Shown: positions 1-13,868 of the stretch, piece after piece
Numbering within the stretch: position 1 is the stretch's first letter
Layout: every line of letters starts with the position of its first letter
Assembly (NCBI GenBank): GCA_035582835.1
Contig: JAYKAV010002793.1
Coordinates: forward strand, 823,007 to 887,006
Source of the DNA: Phoebastria nigripes
Taxonomy: Eukaryota > Chordata > Aves > Procellariiformes > Diomedeidae
DNA: 64,000 bases
Direction: 5' to 3'
Translations under genes and position numbers: made by a program
Notes under the pieces: generated by a model
The model's database searches: none
What the model was told of the DNA's origin: nothing
The model's input: the letters and a program-made list of their open reading frames with translations, nothing else

Positions 1-3000
1 AGCTAAGGACATAGTTGATTTGTGATACCTTGAAATAAGCAAATTAATTTAAATACTTTTAAAATGTTGATCATTACTAACTGTCTTATCATACAGTCAC
101 TCTTACATATTTGTTCCAAAGCTGCTCCAACCGCTTAGGGAACTAAATATGTGCTTACACTGGGAGGTGGGGAAAGCCAGGATTTGGTTTCAAAACTGGC
201 AGGAACTCTTGACTTACACAGGGGAAGGATACTGCTAATAAGCTGAATGGCAAAAGCTTGAAAACTGGGTAGGGGCATCCAAACACTGTTGAGTTCGGAA
301 ATCATCAGGACATGTGCAGCCAGGAACCACTGCCTGACAGAAGCAAGAAATTCTCAGTGAGGTGACTGGGACACTCTTGAGCACAAGCTGCAGTCAGTTA
401 GAGAAGCTGCCTTTCCTAAGGGTCAGGCAACCTTCAGAAAGGTCAGGTTTTGGTTCTAGAGTTCCCCCTGCCGTTGACCATTACCAAGTATTACAGCTCA
501 AACACTCTGCTTTGAACAAGACTGCTCTTCAGCATTTGCAGGAACTTTGTGGAAGCAACACTTCTTGTTGAGTTCCAACAGACATAATGAGTAAGCTATT
601 TTCCTCATGGAAAGTAATCAAAAGACAGAATTTCAGTCATGTTTAAAATTAAAAAAAAAACAAACCCAAACCAAACACCCGGAAGAAAGGATGATGTGGC
701 CACGGTTCAAACACTATAAGTACGCACACATGTACACTGCATATACAGTCACGTTTCATTTCATCTGTTGTTCTTATTATATTTTAAAAAGACTAATATC
801 AGTGTTCACTGAGCTCAAACTTTTTATCTGGAATCTAGTACATCTTGCTTAGTTTAGCTCACAACAGCACATAAGTACACAAAATCTCTTCTCTTTTGCT
901 TTCAGAAACAATCAGACTACTATAGAAAAGACAATTTATCTCAGTAAATGTCAGCATTTTTCACTGGGGGAGATTCCTGTATCTCCACACTAATTAAAAA
1001 AACCCAAAACCAACTCAGTGATGTCTAACAGCAAAAATACCAAATGCACTGCTCAAATGAAATTATGAAAATGCTCATGAATATTCCAGGCAAATTTCAG
1101 TGTCATGGGAAAAAAAATTCATAAAATTTCACAGCCTGAAGATGTGATTAACTTTTAGAAATAGTTCCCCTTTACTAAAACACAAGAGATTAATTCCATG
1201 CTGCAAAGTGAAGAGTTTAAATGTGAGAACTGGGCTGTTCAAATTACAGGATGGTACCCCTTTGAGATCTCTGACAAAAGTGGTTGAAGCCAAAGGATGT
1301 GTCATGTCACTAGTTAATCCTTCAGTAATGGCAATTATTGCAAGGCCTTACTGGGGATACAGGTTTTCCAGCCTCAATCCCCATCTCTGTGGAGAGAAAC
1401 CCAGATGTCAAGCGGGCGTTTATCTACATTTCTCTAAAACTGCATTTACATTTAAAGAGGGAAAATATTTAAGCAACAGCAAATCATCATGCCAAGCCAA
1501 TACTGTGCTTTAGGTTTGCAAGGCAGTATTACACGTTACCTTCTTCAAACAGAATTTAAAATGGTTGTGCACCATAGGAACAGGGACATATTGAAGTAGC
1601 TGCAACCTGCTCTTTGTGGCAGATCAACACTGCAGTCCCTTGAAATCATAACATGATAAGGAATTTTCTCTGGCTGCCATTAACTCAGAAAAATCAGACT
1701 TTTTCATTGCAGAATGAAAATTACTGGTTTCCTATGATGGATTTAAAAAAAAAAAGGAAGTGAAAACCAACTAACATTCTGCTTATATAGTCTACTCAAT
1801 GAAACTCCATAAATCCAAACATCTTCAAAATTGGTGCCGCATAATCTGCATGCTTCTTTTTTCCTTTGAGATTGGCCTCTCATTAGAAACTTCAATAAAT
1901 TCGCAACTAAAGGAATGCTCCAGTGCCCCTGAGAAGTTACGACTCTTTCACATCTGTTGAACTAGGCAGTTTATTTTATTATATGCACATGTAGGCAGGA
2001 GATTTAAAAGCAGTTTGAGTTGCAATTTTGATTTTTTTCCCTGTCCAAATAGAAATATATTTCTCCTTTAAAATGGCATATGATTTCTTTCCTTCATGGA
2101 GATATCTCTTTCCTTCTTGAGCTATTCCTTTAACCACTTTAAATAGCTGGGTTCTGAAGTTTAGATTTTTCCTCTGCCTTTTTTAGTTTGTGTTTGCAAT
2201 GTACAAAGATAAATTGAGCATGCTGAAATCCAGACAAATTCTTTTTTGTTTCTACTTTTGAAGTATATATTATAGAAAAGGAGATTGTATTATTGATTGG
2301 ACCAGATGGCAGTTTATCTTGCCTTTTTAATGTATTAATATTTTTATTACAGTTATAAATGAAGACATTCTCAGTAACTCTTGCATCAGGAACAGGTCAT
2401 CTGGTTCAGGCACAGAAATTCACAATTTCTAGTGGAAAACAACAATAAATTTATTAATAAAAATATGATGTTATAAGGTTTGCACTAAATTATCCACAGA
2501 TACATTTAAAATAAGTACTTTACTACCTGTACGTTTGCTTTCAATTTCGGTACAGAACAGTTACTTCTACAACCAAATGCAGCTTTTAGAAAATAAGTGC
2601 AAACTTTATTTATTTAGAGAAGTTATTTTCAGATGTTATAATTCATGAAAAAACTTTGCAATAGTTTTTAACTGCAGCATGCCATAACAATTTTAGTTTT
2701 AACTCCTTGTTCAGAACTCTCAGGAATATATGAGAATGTGCTAATGTAGGTAGTTAGAAAGGAAAGCTTGCAGTTTTGCGAGTTCATCTTTAAAATATCC
2801 TATCCTGCCTGAAATGTCACCAGTAATAGAACACTTTTATGGCTAACAGTATTCTCATTATTCTTCATTTATGATTCCATTGAAATAGTCATCTTCATTT
2901 TTTTTCTGTAATGGAAACAACAGTGCTTATCACATTTTCTCTGCTCCAGTGAATAGCCCTTCTCTGATATGAGTTAGTTCAGATGAAAGTTCTTTTCTTT

Positions 3001-4115
3001 ACAGTGGCTTGACTTTAGGATAATTCAGTATTAGAACTATTACTTTTATTGAAGAACGTTCAATTAACAACTCTTTTTCATGCTGAAATATAACTGCAGG
3101 AGTAAAAAGTAAAAAATACAAAACACATGAAAGGAAGAAAAATCAAACTTAATTGATGAAAATAGCATCCGCAGAATTGGCATTCCAACCATTCAATAGC
3201 ACAGGTATGATATTTTAATAAAATGGAAGGTGAAGGACAGCTCAGTTGTGCAGCTGTGTTTGGAAGAAGCTCCTTTTTCCTACATGCCGACTCATGTTCA
3301 ACAAGAATTCCAATCCAATACGTACTGCCAGTACATATTACATGAAATCACAACTCACACTTCACTGAGCTTAAGCTTTCTTTTGAACCTGCACCAAGAT
3401 GGTTTTCATCCTAAATTGACAGCAAGCCAAAGAACCTGAAGAGAAGTGGACAAAATATTTTCATTTTGCTACTTACCAGCTATTATTCTATGACAGCAAT
3501 TATCTGCTGTATTTGACGGAATCTCTTCAATACATTTCGAAAGTTATTTGAAGTTGATTATTAATTAGTTAATTAAAAAAGATCTTGTCTTGACTGGGAA
3601 AACCCCTAAAATGTACTGTGGTAAAATTAATCTTTTATCTTTATTTGAACCACTTACTCATCTAAGTGGCTTTCCATTCAAAAATACAATAATCTGTCCT
3701 CAAAGCAATAAAATCAGGAATGATTCCAATGCCCTTCTGCTTTTGTTGCAATCTCTAACTAGAATCACAATCTAACTAGAATAAAAATTATGAAAATAGA
3801 TTCCAGAACACAAAACCCAGCCTTGATCTGTGAAACACTCAGAGAGGAGTAGATTAACTCAGGCATGAGCCAGAGATCCTAAACATTCTTTTGATAAATT
3901 CTTCCCTTAACTGACTAGATGAATTTTTATGCTTTCTTTGTGTGAGTCTAGGCACTTTACAAGAAGCTCTCGAAACTCGTTTTTATTCATCTATTATGAT
4001 TTAGTATTCAAGAAAGATGTTTGGGAGAAAACCCACAAATTATAACAGAAAGGCTAGGTACTAAAGCTGAGATAATTTTACATGCTTTGCTTGAAATTCA
4101 CAGGAGGATATTGTT
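1..4115. other. AT-rich unique sequence, no gene seen
   Basis: I see no repeat family, RNA gene or convincing coding frame here. The longest frame (1208-1513, plus, 101 codons) has no recognisable domain and no flanking gene structure. Only short A-runs stand out (near 649 and 1745). Confidence 0.7.
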
Positions 4116-4130
4116 ACACACACACACACA
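4116..4130. repeat. (AC)n microsatellite, 15 bp
   Basis: Uninterrupted AC dinucleotides in AT-rich DNA, short enough to be stable. Confidence 0.9.
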
Positions 4131-5818
4131 TTGATCTTTTATGAAAATCTTCCCTTGTGCAGAGCCCACATACCACATTGGACGGGCTGAACTGCACTTC
4201 TGCTGGTAACGCTGATAGCAGACATTTCAAGAATTGGGGTAGGTGCCCTGCTGCCCAGCGAAACTCACTGTGAAATAAAACTAACCACATCAGCAGCAGA
4301 GAGAATTTAACCTTAAATGCATGTGCCAGACCTTAGGGATGTGTCCACGTATTCTGGGTTTATTTACTCTGTGTGATAGCAAGTATACAGCATACAAGAG
4401 GAAAACACAACTATTCATAGCTGAGGCAATGCGATTGTACAAGTTCTCAGTTATGAGATAACGAAAAATCCTCTTGCTTTTTCTCTTCAATATAAAATCT
4501 TGAATGAAAGAAAATAGATGGATTCACTTTCATCTGGGTTACTTGCTTCTCTTTTTGCCAAAGCTCATTTTGAGATGCAAGACCTCCTTTCCAGCACATT
4601 TATTTTCATTCAGTAACACCTTTCCAAGTATACTGCGTGGGAGTTCTGCAAAACTACAGATCTTCCTCCCTTGTTTTATACTTATTAAATGTTCATTCCT
4701 TAGAAATATTTATCTAAAAGCAAGAGAATAAAGTATATACAAATTTTGTATGGTACTCATACAACACACATTTATGTCAAGAACTAGAAACTGCATTTTA
4801 TGAGAATCTAAGGTCCTAACTACTACACCTGTTATAAAGCTAACCCCTTACTGTTTTAAAGATTTTTCAACTTCAGAAAATTATTTATTTATGCCTCTGT
4901 TTTATTAAGCATTAGATCATCTTAAATAACTGTGACATTATAACACATATGCTAAACCACATATATCACATCGTGGAATTAATAAAATGGATTTGACAAT
5001 CTTACAAGAACAGATCAGTCTCATACTGGGTTTATCCAAGTTTTATGAAGCGGCAACTGAAATCACTGAAACAATGAAGTCACTCCAGCAGACACAGATT
5101 AAACTTGAGATTGCTAATACAGGTCACATTGCCACAAGATGTTTTGGAGGCCAAAAGTATAAACGGGTTCAAATTCACAAGGACAACACTGTCAGTGACT
5201 ACTAATATGACGGACATTTCTCATAGAAATCCAACAACGTATGGAGTACAGAAGTTGTGACGATGTACAAGGAAGAACCCTTCGTCCACGCTCTTTTCTT
5301 ATATTCTTCCATAATCATTAGCTACTTGTCACTGCTAGAGATACAGTAGTTGCCTACACATAATGTTAGTTTGACAGCGGCTGGCAGGCCTTATTTGTAA
5401 TCCTTCTCCTGTGTTTATGTCATGTTGCTTTCTTACAGACATTATTCAGCAAAATCTTGGTTCTGTGCACTCAGTCCGTAGTGATAAAACCTGCCCTTGC
5501 AGGAATACATTTTAATTTGAGTTTCAAAGGGTACTTCCATGCTAAAGGAAGAGAGACAGCCCCGCATCATTTTAACCCCACAAATGGGAGTCCACCATAG
5601 GGACACTTAAATGTATGTAAAACAGTTTAGGTCTTCCCCAGGTTAATAAGTTTGCGTGTCTCCAGTGTTTCAGAGATCTCTGAGGCAAGGCCATCACACA
5701 AGATAGACATGCTGAAACTATATTTTAACTTTGCAGAGAGGGACACATTCACAGCGAATCAGACTATGAGTCAGTCAAGGGATATGTTTTTTTTTTTCCT
5801 GAAAAACACTTTTCAATG

Positions 5819-5839
5819 CTTTTCAACAGTGTTGAAAAG
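5819..5839. repeat. Perfect short inverted repeat
   Basis: CTTTTCAAC, a 3-base loop AGT, then GTTGAAAAG: a 9-bp perfect stem. It could be chance in AT-rich DNA. A T-run lies just upstream (about 5787-5798), but there is no sign of a transcription unit. Confidence 0.6.
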
Positions 5840-8800
5840 TTAGTCATAATCCAGCTCTATAAAAACAGGATTACTAGTCCATAAAAATTGTCAGCCTCAG
5901 ATGTTCTGTGATCGGTAAGTGTCCTCATTATTAAAGTAACCAAAGTTTCCAGAAGAAATCCACAGATTTTGCAAGCAACACAGAACAGTTAATATTATTG
6001 CTGAAACACTCAATCTATATACTTTAAAACAGACATTCAATGATGCTGCTAAAATGTCCCATTATAGACAGAAAGTACCAATATTATTTGCAGTTACCAG
6101 ACTATACTGTCAGAGCTGTCAGCAGTTAAAATCAAATTAGATTTGACAATCAGGATTTCAACTGCAAACTGATCTTTGGTAATTAATGTAATTAACAGTC
6201 TGAAACACAGAGAACAATGTACTAGCACCATGAACATATTGTTTGCTCAGATGAATCATTTTCACATTGCTGTTTAATTGATCTGACTTTTGCTTCAGAT
6301 ACACTACAATTACCATGTCATGTTACTGATAGAGTAGATAGAGGAAAAAANTGGCTACTGTCATTTTTTTTAAGGACAAAAGTTTAATTAACAGTTATAA
6401 AAACTCCCTGCTCAATAATGTGAAGAGCTAGACACAAATGCTGAGCATCTATATCTATCTGAGCATCCTATTTCAACATGGAAATACCAAAGCTTGATTA
6501 CTGCTGCCAAACAACATGCAACATACACAGAATATTGCCACCAGCCTACTTGTAGAGAGTAAAACCTCACAGAATTGGCAAGGCTAACCATCCTGTGGAG
6601 AAAGAACATTTTCTAAGAGAAAAGTTATTTCAACAGCACTTACAATTCAGGAAAATGGAAGCAGAAATCTAATATACTTGTATAAGCCTGATTACAAAGA
6701 CACACTAAAAGTTGTTGCTATCTCATTGCTAGTCAGCACCAACTCCGTATCAGCAGTGTGCTAACTTACAAATTTAATGGAATGTCTACAAAAAAATTCT
6801 GTATTTCCATAACACATTCTTCTGTTTCCTCAAGAAAGGAACAACACGAAGTGCTGCCTAAATCATACGAAGAACATAAGTAAGATTTGCTTCCACAAGG
6901 GTCTTTAGCAAATTACTTTCAAAATACTGTGTTTGTGATCACAGTAACATTTGCTCCACAAATCATTGCAGGGAATGTCAGTCACTGCCACAAAGCACTA
7001 AAACTCTACAGTTCAAACTGAAGGAGGTATCTCTGGAGACCCAGGATTTTATCATGAGAGGAGGCCAGGAGACAACATGATCAAATGCAATTAATTAGTT
7101 CTGACTAAGATAAAGCTTTTTGCTAGGCAAAGGTCATGCACAAGAGTTGGCAGTCTGTCAGGAATTCAAACCCCATCAAAGTGCCATTTTATTATAAGCC
7201 TGTTGGCACATTGACACATGTAGTCCCTATCAACTCTTAACAGTACGTGTCTCTAACCCATGAACCATTCCAGAAGTTGTGCTTAGAGTCCTTTGTTAAC
7301 TATCAAAGTTAGGACTTCAAATAAATGACTGGGGTGAGGGGGGAAACAACAAAAAACCACCAACCAAAAAAACTCCTCTAGTGCTCCTTATATTTTACTT
7401 GTCAGAAAAAATGAAAACTGTAAAACAGAACGGAAAGTTCTTCTCCTGCAAGAACAGTCTCCAGTGTTGCTGTTTCAGTGGTTCCTGAAAAGCATAAATC
7501 CTTTTACAAAGCAAGGATAAAAAGCAACATTTATGTCAAAAAAGTTGCCTTTTGTTCCACTGCACCCACCTCCCCCCCCACTTTCTTCAGTTACATTGGA
7601 TAGTGTAGAAACATAGATGTTAGCAAAAAGCCAGCAAATGAAATCCAATAAATATCTTTCTTGACCAGGAGCTATAAACACTCTAGGGATTCTTCATTAA
7701 CTTTCAGAGAATATACAAGTTTTTATTCCAAATCCAAGTGCACTGTGGAAAGTAAGAGTATCTTCAACCTGGATTACACATAGACTTTTTTTAGAAATTC
7801 AGGGATTTGTGTTGCTTTGGAAGTGTACATATGTGGGCTTGAGAGTCTAAATAGGTACCAAACTGTGTCAACACCGACTCAAGAGAATACTGACATTTTA
7901 AAATAGGATAGCATTAACTTTATGAAGCCCTGAATTCCACAATACTTCCCTTTCTAGACGTAATCCTGCATACTACTACAGCATACCATTGCTCTGCATG
8001 GGACTTCTAGATGGCCTTCATTGCCTTCAAATTCTATTGCTATGAACAGGAAACTGAAATTAGTTATACAAGCAGCTACCTCGTTACAGCTCTACATTTT
8101 TGAGTGATGCTGTCCTCACAGCCAGCCTGTCCCCTGGTGCCCCTCACAGAAAACTGATCACCCAGTCCCCAGCATCATACACAGTTTGTCCTCGTTTCAT
8201 GCAGCAGGAGCCCACACTTTGCTGGAGGCTGCACTGGAGCAACTTACAGATGAATTTTAATCTCCTTGCAATAGCCATTCTTTATCACAGCCCTCCAAGC
8301 TACTAACCTGTGCCGCTCAGTGCAGAGACCCTTTCTGTGTGCCCGGCTACTTCCACGTATTGGCAAAGATGAGTTTAACTGGCCAAGGATCCCTCCTGAG
8401 TCTCTGTTCTGCTGATAAATTTCATTTAGAGATGAAATGTATTGCTGGTCTGAGTGAACAGTTAAGAAAAGAGCACTTTAAAGCTACTTTGAACTACATG
8501 AATTAAAAAAGCAAGGAACAGTTCAGGTGAGGCAGGATAGCAAGACAGTGATGGTATGAAATGGTTGATAGCTGGGAGACAACTAGTTTTAGTAACTCCA
8601 GTCTGACCACGCATTCCAGAAAGCAAAAATTAAAGTAAAAACCTTAAATTAAGTAGCTTAAAAACAACCATCACCAAACTATTTTTGATTTTCGAGAAAG
8701 ACTGGGGTTTTGCAGCAACAGCAAGATGAAATACCCTACAGGAATTGGAGAGCTGAAATACTAAATTGGCTTTCCTCAATGTTGTCAGAAGCTGATTTTC

Positions 8801-9174
8801 ATCTCTTCATTTTGCTGATAAAGAAAGGTTAGAAATGCCTATTGTTTTCCACCCACAGCTTGGAAAACAAGGCAATTTGAGACTCTGAACTCAGTGATTT
8901 TTCTTCCTATCACAAATGATCTATAAGTTTCATTACTCTATGATCTTTGNTTCCTCAGGCAGAAGTTCTGTTATATAAAATAAGCCTCCTAGAAACTGAA
9001 ACAAAACCAGACATGCACAGAATTCCAAGCAAACAAAAACATCTCAACACAAAGCCTTATTTCAGTTTATCTACGTAACTGTGCTCTGCCTGTAGAGCTA
9101 CTACCCATTGTTGACTTGCCAGCAGGTGCTGTATTCATTCAATTGGTTCATTCTTAAGAGCAAGTACTTTTCTT

Positions 9175-9193
9175 AAAAAAAAAAAAAAAAAAA
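9175..9193. repeat. Poly(A) tract, 19 nt
   Basis: A uninterrupted for 19 bases, followed by an AAAC-rich stretch. I see no retrocopied coding sequence immediately upstream, so I do not read it as the tail of a processed pseudogene. Confidence 0.85.
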
Positions 9194-11332
9194 CAAACAA
9201 GCAAAAAAACCCCAAACTCCTCACAGTGAAGAACCAAGCAATCCAAACACCTGCCTCTGGCAGCATAAACCATTTTCTTTTCATTGGTTGCCATGCTGAA
9301 AGCTGGTTTTCATGCTCCTCGTGTTTGTTTTCTTGCTGCACTGGAGGACAGGCACAATGATGTAACTTACTGAAGATGAAGGTAAAAAGAACGTCAATAT
9401 TTTTCCAAAAAGAAAAGCTGCAAAATAAGGCTTCTGGATTATAAATTTTCCTGGAGAGCTTATGAAGAACAGATCCCGCTGCCCCTTTTAACAGATTAGC
9501 TCCATCGGAAAGTATTTGCTCTCCTCATTATTGAAGTCATCATGAAAAAAATTGGAAATGTTATTTAACAACTCGAGCTGTTTATTACCAATGACTTTTA
9601 ATTCACTGTGGCCCCATTCACAAGTTGCTGTCATGATTAGTAAAGTAGCTAATTTGATGTTCTTTTCAGCTGTTGCTCTCTGGGGATAACTAAAAGAATT
9701 CAGTAGTTACAAACATGTAGATGGGCAAGTATAGCAAACTATCTAATGAACAACAGCAGCACAGGTAAGCAATGATCGCTCCTAAACTGGTTTTGATTTC
9801 ATAGCCTTTGTCAGGTAGACTGACCAAGTCAGAGAAGAGTTGCTTTTAAAGAAAAGTATGAGAAGGTAAAAATATTGAGGAGGAAGGGGTTCCTAGTTAC
9901 TCAGATTATAATTTTAGACATATTTCCATTNCACAATGGAAAAACTTCTATGTAGAAACAGCAGTTTTGCTAGAACAGGAAGACTATTTGAAGTAGGCAC
10001 TCTACAGGGTTTTTTGGTTTGTTTAAAGTACAGTATGTTGTAACATAAAGCAGTTCATGACAACAGGAAGCAACTAGTACATCTGAGGACTAAGAAGAAA
10101 CCCATTGGCCATCTCCTGAAGTAGCTCCAAAATCCAAGAATTTTGATTCAAAAGGGAGAAGAAAACATAAAACAAAGAAAAAATATTTGAGATTCTGAAC
10201 TTTGTATTTGTAATAAGCACAAAAAAGAAATAACTCCAGAAACTAACAGGGGTTGAGACAGTAAATTGTCCTGCAAGAGACTGTGATGTCAAACAGCTGT
10301 CTGCCTGTTTTGGTATGCCAATTTGAACGGGCATTTCCCTACCGACAGGAATTTCTTAATCAGTGGAACATTAAGTTACTTGTTTTTCCTCATTCTTGCT
10401 TAGTGTAATTATTATAAATGCTATAAAAAATGAAAAAGCCAGAAACAAGAACAGTTTGATGGAAAGGGCACACAATATGAAAACAAAAATATGAAAAATG
10501 AAGTTGATGAAATGCTGAAAAAAACAGGTTTGAATCGTCATTCCCTCTGACTCAGAGTAGAAAACTTCACGTCTTCGAGATTCCTGCCTTGATTACTCAC
10601 TGTAATGTGTGAGGGGGACTTTCCATCTACAACCTAAAAAAACCTTTCCAACAAAACCAAATTTTGTGTCTCTCCTTTTTAATACTTCTGAATACCTTTT
10701 ACCATCTACTTATTTTATCTGCCTTTTGCCCCCCCAATTTGGCCACTGAATACAGGGGAAAAGGAGGATAAAGAAAAAAAACAGTTAGGCATAACCTAAA
10801 GCAACAAAAGTTTTTGTTTTTTTTTAAAGACAAAATTTAAACAAGACTTCTTGTATTAAATACGTGTTAATTCCAAATATTCAAGCATCCATCTGAAAAA
10901 CAAAAAAACCCCAATCAACCAAGTTTCAAATTACTGACTTTAACATTGCACTGAATTGAAACAGCAATATCTGTATTGCAGAAATACTAATCTAGAAAAC
11001 AAATGTTGTTGCAGCTATTACTCTCATAAAATGCCATTTTTAAATGTTAGTGACCATGGGAAAGTATCTGACTGAATTTCAGACTATATATTTCCCATTA
11101 CAAAAGATGACAGAAATATTTTATCAATAATAACACATGAAACAGTATATGCAATATGAAACCTTAATGAAATGGTTCTGTTTCTTCAATAGTTTGTCAT
11201 ATAAATGATTCAGTGGACTTATGTTATTCCCAGTATTTTTTCATGAAAGAGAAGTATTTAATGCACCTTTATAAAACTACTCTACTTAGCCTCACGTGCA
11301 ATAACTGAGCTGGCAGAGAAATTCAGGCTTAN

Positions 11333-11760
11333 TGATATGGCCCCGAGGGCACCGCCAGCCCTGACTGTCCCTGCCCATTCCCCTGAGCCTCCCCTCACCC
11401 TGCCCACAGCCCAGGAGCCTGTTTTAGCCCCTGGGGCTGTCAGTCCCTGCCCCAGTGATGCTGCGGGAGTGCCTGGTCCTGGTCCTGTCTCCTGCGGTTC
11501 TGGCTCACAGACTGGATTTCCTGTAAAGACCTGGACCTTCACTAAGGACAGCTTTGTCTCCAGCCCTGCCTTTGGCCTTGCCTCCTGCTGTTCCTGACCC
11601 GGAACGGTGGTCCCGTCACCATCTCCAGCCCAGCCCTGCTTGGGTGCTGCAGGACTGCACCCTGTCCATGATGGCCCTGCCAGTGCTTGTGAGCACACCT
11701 GGTGCCCAGCTCGTCCTCCCTGGTGGAGCAGCCCTGCTCTTGCTACTCCCCAGCACTCAG
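11333..11760. repeat. GC-rich, CpG-poor block of unknown class (probable old interspersed repeat)
   Basis: About 430 bp of C-rich DNA (on the plus strand) set abruptly in AT-rich sequence. It begins right after an N and ends at an AT-rich run (AATATATTATTATATATTT). I count only about 8 CpG sites, far below what its base composition predicts, so it looks methylated and decayed rather than a CpG island. Frames are open on both strands (11282-11698 minus, 11337-11597 plus) because stop codons are rare in GC-rich DNA. I see no poly(A), target-site duplication or LTR terminus. It may be an LTR or LINE-associated segment, or an old retrocopy; I cannot tell which. Confidence 0.45.
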
Positions 11761-13730
11761 TTCTCCTTAAGAATATATTATTATATATTTAATTAAACCT
11801 GACATGAACNATGGACTAAAAAAATAAAACTTCTTGGTCATTAAAAGCTGTTGATGTACTTACTACTGATTTCTATTAGCTCTCTCAAAGTGCTAAGTGT
11901 TTAGGAACAATAGGATAAAGATGACTATATTACGTTTTCTTCCAATTGATATATAGGAAAGAAAAAGGAACCTGGACACAGATGAAGTAGATTAGAATTC
12001 TGTCCCTGAATTCAGTTTGATCATGAATTCTTCACAGGACTTTCTGTCAAGCCTAGAGTTAGCTCCTGATTTTAGCTGAAGCTGAAATCAACTGAATTTA
12101 TGTTTCAGTACTTCTTATTTGAAGGTGGTATTCCCCTGGTCCTCCTCTCAATCACTTAAGAGGTTTTCCTTTTAAACCTATTATTATTATATTTTCAGGA
12201 GGCAGTAAAAATGTCAATAATCGGTCAGAACAATATACAATTATGATACCAATTCCAACCCTCTAATTAAAAAAAGAAATTGCTCTTGCTGTCTATGGAA
12301 AGCTTCACGATCACTTTATCCAGGCTTGACATTTTCACTGTGAATATACTGCTCTCTTTATTTCTATAAGAATGGCCAGCAAAATCTTTTCATAACTGTA
12401 TTTAAATACTAACATCACAAAATGGTTTTAAAATCTTTTTTCCATCTTTTAAATTATAATTATTTGAGGCTCTGAATAAAATCCTTTGAATAAAATCCTT
12501 TGAAGTCTAATGAAGTAAACTCTCCTGGTGTTACTTTTATTGAACAAAAGCACAGATGAATAGATATTCTACATTTTTTTGTTAAATTTAATAAAATGCA
12601 AAGAAGATACTGGAATAATATTGCATTGCTATATTGTGAAGCACATGCATGATTCAACTTACATGTGGAAAATTAATGCAGAATTTAGTGCGCTCTCAGA
12701 GATACAGGATAAAATAGTAAAGGTAACATTTCCAAAGGACAGCCTCTAATGTTACATGGACATTTTTATCACAAAAGCCAGTTATATACTCACACAATGT
12801 TTGCTCACACAAATGCAATCATTCTTGCAGAGAATTAAAAAAAATGCCCACTTCAAAATTCAACTTGAAGAAATGCAAAAATGTTACACCTTTCCTTTCA
12901 AACTACAAAGGGGAGGCTAAGTGGATTCCTGAACACAAACAGATAGGATACTTAGGCAACCAGCCAGCCCCTTATGCAAAAGAAATGCAGGTACAGCTAG
13001 AAGTAGGGGCTTCCCTGTTCATTTAACCAGTGATCATACGTATGAACACTTTTCCATGGGCAAATGGCATGCATGTATGCCTGGTGCAAGCACTTCATGG
13101 TCCACAGAGATAAAGTGATCTTTTGTGAAGTGAGAGCAGCTAACTGAGGAAGTAAGCAAAACGAAGTCCAACTGCAGACAGTTGGGCAGGGCAGGGCTGG
13201 TGAAGGAGAGAAAGAGCAAATGGACAAGTTCATCAAGAGACACTGTAAGGCCAGCATATCTAGCACTTTGGAGGAGAAGACAAATCTCATGCAGTGGAAA
13301 CTGAGCTGTTGATAGAGCTGCTCCACTGGAAGACAGTCANGTACATGTTAAACTTCAAAGATAAACCCCTAGAGGTTACCTTTCTTCCATTTTTTTTTTT
13401 AAGTAGTTTCTTATTTGTCTACCACTCTATTACTTAATGAAAGAGAAGGACGAGAGACAAAAAGATGAAGCTATACACGAAGTGATGTCAAACACAGTGA
13501 TGAAGCTGGAAAAAATGAGATTCTTCACAGTCTTTCAACTGAAATATTAATAGGTATTGAAACATACCATATTTTTGTCCATAAACTGATAGTATCTCTC
13601 AAACTCTCCATTCTATGACTCTTCAAAGGAAATTTGCGAGTTCTGTTTCCTGCTATAAAGGGAACTGCAATCAAGCCTTTCGTACTCATTTCTACCAGAT
13701 AGTCCCTACACTTCACATACTTGCACTGCT
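11761..13730. other. AT-rich unique sequence, no gene seen
   Basis: No repeat family or convincing gene. A 61-codon plus frame (12844-13026) and a 109-codon minus frame (12997-13326) show no domain I know. Confidence 0.6.
12473..12500. repeat. Two-copy tandem repeat, 14-bp unit
   Basis: TGAATAAAATCCTT occurs twice head to tail without a mismatch, followed by the first four bases of a third unit. Exact identity suggests a recent slippage-type duplication. Confidence 0.85.
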
Positions 13731-13868
13731 GCACCCCCTCCTGTCCCACCACCCAGCGTGTTGGACAGTGTTGGCTGAACCGACTGCAGCCTGCGAACCC
13801 ACTGTGCCGGGACAAGGCGCAGGCAGGTGACCCCAGTGTTGCGCTGCAGCTGTCAGCATGTCGATGAG
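13731..13868 (+). promoter_or_regulatory. CpG-containing GC-rich patch ending in a splice-donor motif (possible first exon or promoter)
   Basis: This 138-bp patch is about 60% G+C and keeps about 7 CpG sites, roughly half the expected number and far more than the flanks. It ends with an ATG at 13858 and the motif GATGAG|GTGAGTTG, a strong match to the vertebrate splice-donor consensus (exon end 13868, GT at 13869). A short non-coding first exon with a promoter would look like this. Against it, I see no TATA box, no partner acceptor and no downstream exon, so the donor match may be chance. The 148-codon minus-strand frame across it (13525-13971) is probably spurious. Confidence 0.25.

Larger units (their letters stand above)
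4131..11332. other. AT-rich unique sequence, no gene seen
   Basis: About 7 kb without any repeat family I can name or any coding frame I would defend. The stretch 8100-8400 is a little richer in G+C than its surroundings, but its frames show no domain. Small structures inside it (inverted repeat near 5.8 kb, poly(A) near 9.18 kb) are listed separately. Confidence 0.65.

Noticed and set aside
5166..5178. GGGTTCAAATTC, like a tRNA B box
   Set aside because: No matching A box at the right distance and no cloverleaf, so neither a tRNA nor a tRNA-derived SINE.
4987..5205. 72-codon plus frame (MDLTILQEQISLIL...)
   Set aside because: The composition is plausible, but there is no known domain, no promoter or splice context, and it is short enough to be chance.
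11282..11698. 138-codon minus frame
   Set aside because: The GC-rich block is open in several frames on both strands, and no domain is visible.
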